Part shown: piece after piece, positions 59,882-64,000 of the stretch | Numbering within the stretch: position 1 is the first letter of the stretch | Layout: every line of letters starts with the position of its first letter | DNA from: Streptomyces griseocarneus | GTDB taxonomy: Bacteria; Actinomycetota; Actinomycetes; Streptomycetales; Streptomycetaceae | Assembly: GCF_014655595.1 (NCBI RefSeq) | Contig: NZ_BNBL01000018.1 | Location: 1 to 64,000, forward strand | Direction of reading: 5' to 3' | DNA length: 64,000 nucleotides | The notes under the pieces: generated by a model | What the model was told of the DNA's origin: nothing | Databases searched by the model: none | Seen by the model: only the letters and a program-made list of their open reading frames with translations | Program-made: the position numbers and the translations under genes

Positions 59882-60701
59882 CGTGACGCTGTACCTGGCC
59901 CGGTCGAAGACCCTGGCCGCGGCGCTGCTGTGGCGAGTGCGACGGGAACGGCTACGGAGCCTCGCCACCGTCTTCCTCCCCTTCGTCCTGACGCTCGCCT
60001 CCACCGTCGTCGTGCCCCTGGTCTCCGACGACAGCGGTACGAACGGCGCCGACGGCAGCGCCGAACTCGGCCTCCGGTACGGAGCCACCGGCGACGCGAT
60101 CGCCGCCGGCCTGCTGTTGGTGCTGATCCCCGGCGTGGTGGCCATCCACGCCACCCTCGGCGCCGGCCTGGCCGTACGGAACGTCATCGGAGCCGAAGCC
60201 GGCGTCGGCGCCCTGGAGGCGATGCTCGCGGCTCCGTACACCCCGGCCAGCATCGCCGGCGGCCTGCTCGGCTACGCCCTCGTCGTCACCACCAGCCAGT
60301 GGGCCATCATGACCGCGCTCGGAGCACTCGCCCTGACGATCTCCGGCGTGCTCCACCACGACAGTCTTTCCCTGGACGGCGGCTATCTGGCCCTGGCCCT
60401 CGGCCTGCCTCTGCTGGCCGCCTGGGCCGGTGCGGCACTCGCCCTCATGCTCAGCCTGCTCTTCCCGCGCCTGGCCCAGCCGGGCCAGGCAGGCCTCGCC
60501 GGCAACGGCGGCGCGCTGGTCAGCGTCGTCTCCATGGCACCGGGCTTCGGTGCCTTGCTGGCGCTGGCCCTCGGCCTCGGCGAACTCGGTCCGATCCGGC
60601 TGCTGGTCACCGCCGGTGGAATCACCGCCCTGATCGCGGTGGGCGCCCTGGCCGGCGCCGCCCGTGGATTCCGCCCGGAATCGGTCCTCGGTTCCTCCTG
60701 A
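59871..60701 (+). CDS. ABC-2-type permease, Sdp-locus exporter
   Basis: 276 residues; ATG 59871 inside the end of the ATPase gene (11-bp overlap). Six hydrophobic helices (for example LATVFLPFVLTLASTVVVPLV, AIAAGLLLVLIPGVVAIHATL, LALALGLPLLAAWAGAALALML). The segment GVGALEAMLAAPYTPASIAGGLL is the coupling-helix/EAA-like loop of ABC-2 permeases. One copy, so it presumably works as a homodimer with the ATPase. Confidence 0.85.
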   Translation: MRSDVTLYLARSKTLAAALLWRVRRERLRSLATVFLPFVLTLASTVVVPLVSDDSGTNGADGSAELGLRYGATGDAIAAGLLLVLIPGVVAIHATLGAGLAVRNVIGAEAGVGALEAMLAAPYTPASIAGGLLGYALVVTTSQWAIMTALGALALTISGVLHHDSLSLDGGYLALALGLPLLAAWAGAALALMLSLLFPRLAQPGQAGLAGNGGALVSVVSMAPGFGALLALALGLGELGPIRLLVTAGGITALIAVGALAGAARGFRPESVLGSS

Positions 60702-60740
60702 CGCCCTGACGTCCTGACGTCCTGACCCAAGGATTTGCTG

Positions 60741-61049
60741 ATGACGAACATCTCTGTCCACATCCGCCCCTCTCTCATCGCCCTGCCGTTTCACCGCGCC
60801 TTCACCCGTCCCGTGGTGGAGGTCGACGGCGTCGAACGGCAAGCGGCCTGGGGAACGACAGAAGTCGCCGTTGACGGCGGAACGCACCGCTTAGCCGTGT
60901 ACTTCCGCTATCGCGGGCAGCGCACGGCCCGGCTGGGCGAGGGCCACGCCGAGTTCACCGTCGACGGCTCGGTGCCGGAAATCCGGGTGACGGCCCGGCT
61001 CGGCTCGCGCAACGGCAGCCACTTCAGGGTTGTCGTCGGCGACCGTTAG
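60741..61049 (+). CDS. Small beta-rich protein downstream of the Sdp-like exporter, candidate accessory or immunity gene
   Basis: 102 residues from ATG 60741 (AAGGAT 9 nt upstream; 39 bp after the permease). No signal peptide or transmembrane helix. The sequence alternates beta-like segments (VEVDGVERQAAWGTTEVAVDGGTHRLAVYFRY… and EIRVTARLGSRNG), suggesting a small beta sandwich. Same strand and close spacing make it part of the toxin operon. I do not recognise the family, and an immunity role is only a guess from position. Confidence 0.65.
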   Translation: MTNISVHIRPSLIALPFHRAFTRPVVEVDGVERQAAWGTTEVAVDGGTHRLAVYFRYRGQRTARLGEGHAEFTVDGSVPEIRVTARLGSRNGSHFRVVVGDR

Positions 61050-61070
61050 CCCGGTGGGCCACCCCGGTAC

Positions 61071-61340
61071 TCACCTGAGGCGTTCCGCCTGGACCTCGTG
61101 GATGAACGAGGCCCAGGCCGTGGCCGGTACGACGAGGGCGGGGCCGTTGCTGTGTTTCGAGTCGCGGACGCCGACCCGAGCGCATCGGGCGGAAGGCCCC
61201 GCGACTTCGACGCAGTTCTGCCCAGCGTTGCTGTGCGATGACTTGAGCCAAGCCACCGAGACGCAGCCGCCTCCCCCGTTCTCGCCACTGTGCGAGGACT
61301 TGTACCAAGTGGCTGCGGCGATGGCGTGTGCATCAGGCAT
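61071..61340 (-). CDS. DUF397 protein with internally duplicated core
   Basis: 89 residues from ATG 61340, overlapping the upstream DUF397 gene's stop. Two copies of the DUF397 signature, WYKSSHSGENGGGGCVSVA and WLKSSHSNAGQNCVEVA, precede a single GVRDSKHSNGPALVVPATAW segment. DUF397 proteins pair with XRE/DUF5753 regulators (WhiJ-type systems) in Streptomyces. The internal duplication is unusual. Confidence 0.85.
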   Translation of the reverse strand: MPDAHAIAAATWYKSSHSGENGGGGCVSVAWLKSSHSNAGQNCVEVAGPSARCARVGVRDSKHSNGPALVVPATAWASFIHEVQAERLR

Positions 61341-61572
61341 CGCCGACCTCCGGATCAACGAACCGGAGCACGTGTACGAACGAGTTCCAGGCAGCCCTGG
61401 GCACCACAAGGGCGGGGCTGTTGTCGCGTTTCGAGTCGCGGACTCCGACCAGGTCGGCCAGCGTCGCGACAGTCACACAGGACCCGCCGCCGTCGTCGAT
61501 GCTGTGCGATGACTTGAACCAGCGCGCTTCCTCGGCCAGCTCGGACCATATTGTGCCGTGGTTAGTATTCAT
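61333..61572 (-). CDS. DUF397 protein
   Basis: 79 residues, ATG 61572 overlapping the XRE regulator's stop by 11 bp. Standard DUF397 signature: RWFKSSHSIDDGGGSCVTVA then GVRDSKRDNSPALVVPRAAWNSFV. Second gene of the operon XRE, DUF397, DUF397. Such small proteins are thought to antagonise or modulate the partner XRE protein. Confidence 0.9.
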   Translation of the reverse strand: MNTNHGTIWSELAEEARWFKSSHSIDDGGGSCVTVATLADLVGVRDSKRDNSPALVVPRAAWNSFVHVLRFVDPEVGDA

Positions 61573-62431
61573 CGATCTCTCTTGCTAGTCGGTGCAGGAA
61601 CTCGCCGGTCTTGGCTGGGGCCAGCGCGCCCTCCCGCATGGCGTCGAACTGGCGCGCGTGCTTCCAGACCTCGCGCCGTTTGTCGGAGACGGTCATGACG
61701 GACCCCTCTGTCATGACGACCGGATCGAGCCCGCCATCGAAGTCCAGAATGACGAAGTTGTGGAACGCGCGGTACGTTGCGAGATTCTGCGGAAGGATCT
61801 GGACCGTCACATGATCGAGCGACGCCACCTTCTCGATCTCCTGGTACTGCTCGCGCATGATGTCCGGGCTGCCGATCATGCGGCGTAGCGTCGCCTCGTC
61901 CAGGATCACCCGCAGCTCGACCGGATGGTCGTCCCTGTGGATGATCTCCTTGCGCTTCATGCGGAAAGCCACGTTCTCCTCAACGAACTCAGTCGTCCTC
62001 TCGTCGACCGGCTTCGATGTCATGAACAGGGCTCGCGTGTAGTTTTCGGTCTGCAGGAGCCCGAACACGACTTGGCAGTGCCATGCCCGCATCGCTTTGG
62101 CGTCGGATTCCAGCCCCACGTACAGCGGTTGGCCGGACGGCATGAAGTTGTGGTACGGCCTGTACCAGTCATCGCTGAGCGAGTCCCGGTGCAGTGCCAG
62201 CATGTGCTCGCGGTCCGTGCGGTCGGTCACGCCGTAGAAATCGAGCAGATCTTCTAGGTCGCGGACTCGCGGCAGCTGATTGTGGCCCGATTCCACTCTG
62301 TTGAGTTTTGACTCCGAGCTTTCGATGGCAGCGGCTGCCTCTTTGGTGCCGTACCCCTTCCTCTCCCGCAAGCGGCGGAGCTCCTTGCCCAGCTCTCTCC
62401 GCCGGAATGTCGGACCACGTCGTGCTGCCAC
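61562..62431 (-). CDS. XRE-family regulator with DUF5753 (WhiJ-type)
   Basis: 289 residues. N-terminal helix-turn-helix about 12-70 (LGKELRRLRERKGYGTKEAAAAIESSESKLNRVESG), then DUF5753 from about 95 to 275, with the typical YVGLESDAKAMRAWHCQVVFGLLQTENYTRAL and VTVQILP segments. The type regulates development and antibiotic genes and is nearly always followed by DUF397. Four direct repeats 58-126 bp upstream of its start are good candidates for its own binding sites. Confidence 0.9.
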   Translation of the reverse strand: MAARRGPTFRRRELGKELRRLRERKGYGTKEAAAAIESSESKLNRVESGHNQLPRVRDLEDLLDFYGVTDRTDREHMLALHRDSLSDDWYRPYHNFMPSGQPLYVGLESDAKAMRAWHCQVVFGLLQTENYTRALFMTSKPVDERTTEFVEENVAFRMKRKEIIHRDDHPVELRVILDEATLRRMIGSPDIMREQYQEIEKVASLDHVTVQILPQNLATYRAFHNFVILDFDGGLDPVVMTEGSVMTVSDKRREVWKHARQFDAMREGALAPAKTGEFLHRLAREIDEY

Positions 62432-62488
62432 TTCTGACCCTCCTGATGCTGTACCCGGCGACGCGCCTCAGTACCCCGTCGGCTGGGT

Positions 62489-62557
62489 CCTGTTGCCCCT
62501 TGGCGAGGCCCTGTTACCCCTCCGCGACGCCCTGTTGGGAGTTTCCCACCTCCTGTT
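62489..62557. promoter_or_regulatory. Four CCTGTT direct repeats spaced exactly 21 bp
   Basis: CCTGTT at 62489, 62510, 62531 and 62552, mostly followed by CCCC or a variant. The 21-bp period is two helical turns, so all four lie on one face of the DNA. They lie in the 267-bp divergent region between the XRE operon and the DUF6415-like gene. Likely operators of the XRE regulator or a partner. Confidence 0.6.
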
Positions 62558-62698
62558 CCCCTCGGGGACGGCGTTTGCTCGGCTTTGTCATATGCCAATT
62601 TCCTTGCATTGAGCCTTTAAGTTGCAACGCAAAGACCGGCTGCGGGACCGTGAAGTGGCCATCGGCGATAACCCCCCACTTCTGGCGAAGGAGCCGCC

Positions 62699-63083
62699 AT
62701 GCCCTTCTTCCCCCGGACCGCGAACAGCGGTCCGCTGACCGTCGGGCCCAGCCCCCGGCGCGAGGCCATCGAGGATGTGATCCGCGAAGCCACCGCCCCC
62801 GGGCGGTGGTTGCCCGAGACACGGCGGGTGCGGGCGGTGACCGCGCGGCTTCGGGTGTTCGTGCAGGAGCGGGCCTACGACGTGGAGGTCACCGCACGGG
62901 CGCGGGCGCTCGGCGATCCGGTGCGGGGGGGAGGCGCTCGCCGCCGTGCGGGAGGCGCGGCATCGGCTCGGGCTCGGGCCCGGGGACGGGTACGCGTCGG
63001 CGATCACGTTCGCCCGGAGCCTCGGGCGGGCCGCCGAGGACCTGCTGCACCATGAGCGGCGGCTGCGGCAGAAGGAGGCATGA
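62699..63083 (+). pseudogene. DUF6415-like protein gene with a G-run frameshift
   Basis: ATG 62699, with the protein starting MPFFPRTANSG and continuing through IEDVIREATAPGRWLP and LRVFVQERAYDVEVTARARALGDPVR. At the G7 run 62925-62931 the native frame appears to be lost. Removing one G restores a 127-residue protein whose C-terminus reads EALAAVREARHRLGLGPGDG, then YASAITFARSLGRAAEDLLHHE, the normal end of DUF6415 proteins, and whose stop (63081-63083) overlaps the next ATG (ATGA). As written, translation would end at 63055 with an unrelated tail. Either a sequencing error or a real slippage site. Confidence 0.65.
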
Positions 63084-63442
63084 GGCGGCGACTGTGGTGG
63101 TTCCGGGGGCGCCGCAGGGCGCAGGCCCCCGCGCCGGAGCACGCGCCCCACCCCCACCCCCAGCCCCCGCCCAAGCCCCAACCCGTGCGCTTCGCGCACG
63201 TCGGCGGGCCGCCCGCCATGCCGGCACCCCATCTGGCGGCCGCCACGCGCGCGGGGTACGCGCCGCTGTTCACGCCCCTGCCCGGGTGCACCTGCGCGGC
63301 TAGCGGCGGCTCTCCAGGAACACCGGGTTCGTCAGGGCCGCCATCGATCCCGACGGCCGGCGGATCTCCGCCCGTACGTACGCCGAGCGGGCGGGCGTCG
63401 TGTGCCACTCGAGCGTTCCGTCGGCCGGAATGGGGGCGGTGA
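63080..63442 (+). CDS. Small Pro/Arg-rich hypothetical protein
   Basis: Up to 120 residues from an ATG that overlaps the restored DUF6415-like stop. Starts with RRRLWWFRGRRR, then a Pro/His-rich stretch (PAPEHAPHPHPQPPPKPQP). The second half overlaps the metallohydrolase gene on the other strand by 143 bp and has poor coding character, so only about the first 70 residues may be real, or the gene may be frameshifted. Confidence 0.35.
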   Translation: MRRRLWWFRGRRRAQAPAPEHAPHPHPQPPPKPQPVRFAHVGGPPAMPAPHLAAATRAGYAPLFTPLPGCTCAASGGSPGTPGSSGPPSIPTAGGSPPVRTPSGRASCATRAFRRPEWGR

Positions 63443-64000
63443 ACGCCGTCCCCTGGTCGGTGATGAAGGACGCCGTGCAGCCGCTCACGCCCTTTGTCGT
63501 CAGGCGGAGGGTCGTGGGGGCGTCCGTGCGCAAGCGCTCGCCGAGGCCGGCGTGGCCGCCGCGGGCGTCCGTCGCCGTGAAGGTCAGGTCGATCGCGCCG
63601 GACTCCGCGATCCAGCTGCGGCCGGCCCGCAGGCCGGCGAGCAGGGCGTCGTGCGAGAGGTCGTCGGCCAGGACGACGGTTTGCGGCAGGCCGACCACCT
63701 GCGGTTCGCGGTGGGCGTCGCTGTTGCCCATGGCGGGCAGCCACCGGCCCCCGGACGTCACGGACGCGGCCAGCATCGCGTCCCAGTTGGCCACGGCCAT
63801 CTCGTCGTCCGGGGTCCAGGTGCCGTTCCAGACCTCGACCGCGTCGGCGTGCTCGTAGCCGAACTTCCAGTTGCAGCCGACGCAGGAGCCGTAGGGGTGG
63901 GCCGGTACGACCATGCCGCCTGTTTGCCGGATTCTGCGGGCGAAACGTCCGAAGAGGTCGTCTCTCGCGCGGTAGCGCCAGTCGATGAGGACGCCGGGGT
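63300..64000 (-). CDS. PHP-domain metallohydrolase, CehA/McbA family (5' end outside window)
   Basis: The reading frame continues to the window edge (residues before the internal methionine read LIDWRYRARDDLFGRFARRI), so the start lies beyond 64000. Visible part: VVPAHPYGSCVGCNW (metal-type His), DAVEVWNG, AMGNSDAHREPQVV (Asp and His metal ligands), then a C-terminal beta-sandwich domain from SWIAESGAIDLTFTA. The family comprises PHP-fold phosphoesterases or carboxylesterases such as carbaryl hydrolase. Probably secreted, as are many homologues, but its N-terminus is not visible. Confidence 0.82.
   Translation of the reverse strand, partial: PGVLIDWRYRARDDLFGRFARRIRQTGGMVVPAHPYGSCVGCNWKFGYEHADAVEVWNGTWTPDDEMAVANWDAMLAASVTSGGRWLPAMGNSDAHREPQVVGLPQTVVLADDLSHDALLAGLRAGRSWIAESGAIDLTFTATDARGGHAGLGERLRTDAPTTLRLTTKGVSGCTASFITDQGTAFTAPIPADGTLEWHTTPARSAYVRAEIRRPSGSMAALTNPVFLESRR

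Overview
This window is a roughly 64-kb piece of a very GC-rich actinomycete chromosome, almost certainly Streptomyces. Evidence: codon usage saturated with G/C in third positions, eukaryotic-type Ser/Thr kinases, an AfsK/AfsR/AfsS-type regulatory set, a mycobacterial/actinobacterial style acyl-CoA catabolic gene set, XRE/DUF5753 plus DUF397 gene pairs, and many overlapping or coupled genes. No rRNA, tRNA or CRISPR array was seen.

Layout. 1-9 kb: a nucleotide-sugar dehydrogenase lacking its usual active-site cysteine, a glycerol-3-phosphate dehydrogenase, a beta-lactamase-fold serine hydrolase, a membrane Ser/Thr kinase and a degenerate membrane kinase-like protein. 9-30.9 kb and 34.8-39.1 kb and 43.7-48.2 kb: a dispersed acyl-CoA catabolic set (three acyl-CoA synthetases, four acyl-CoA dehydrogenases, two enoyl-CoA hydratases, two thiolase-fold/Ltp-type proteins each with a DUF35 OB-fold partner, SDR, aldehyde and alcohol dehydrogenases, two paralogous PF04909-type amidohydrolases, a cyclase-family hydrolase, flavin reductase, F420/nitroreductase-like protein, LLM oxidoreductase, D-aminoacylase-type deacylase). 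Eleven copies of a 15-bp palindrome CTGACG-N4-GTCAG-like lie at the promoters or start codons of these genes and at the start of a TetR gene (30.2-30.9 kb), so I infer that one TetR repressor controls the whole set.

32-43.6 kb: an AfsK-like kinase with a beta-propeller, an AfsR-type SARP-NB-ARC-TPR regulator, a small AfsS-like protein made of DDHPT repeats, and, 650 bp further on, a second small gene encoding a signal peptide followed by the same DDHP repeats. The two DDHP genes are separated by about 385 bp of CCCCCGT repeats. The catabolic genes are interleaved with this regulatory locus.

48-55 kb: an amino-acid permease, small membrane proteins, a two-gene cassette sharing a QTGxHNxQ motif, and a divergent pair that I consider the best candidate for an undescribed system: a macro-domain protein opposite a 540-residue fusion of a family-1-like uracil-DNA glycosylase and an R-S-ExE ADP-ribosyltransferase. 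55-61 kb: an EF-hand protein, then an SdpC/SdpA/SdpB-like toxin locus with a dedicated ABC exporter and an unknown 102-residue protein. 61-64 kb: a WhiJ-type XRE regulator with two DUF397 partners behind four CCTGTT repeats phased exactly 21 bp apart, a small gene with a G7 frameshift, and the 3' end of a PHP-type metallohydrolase running off the window.
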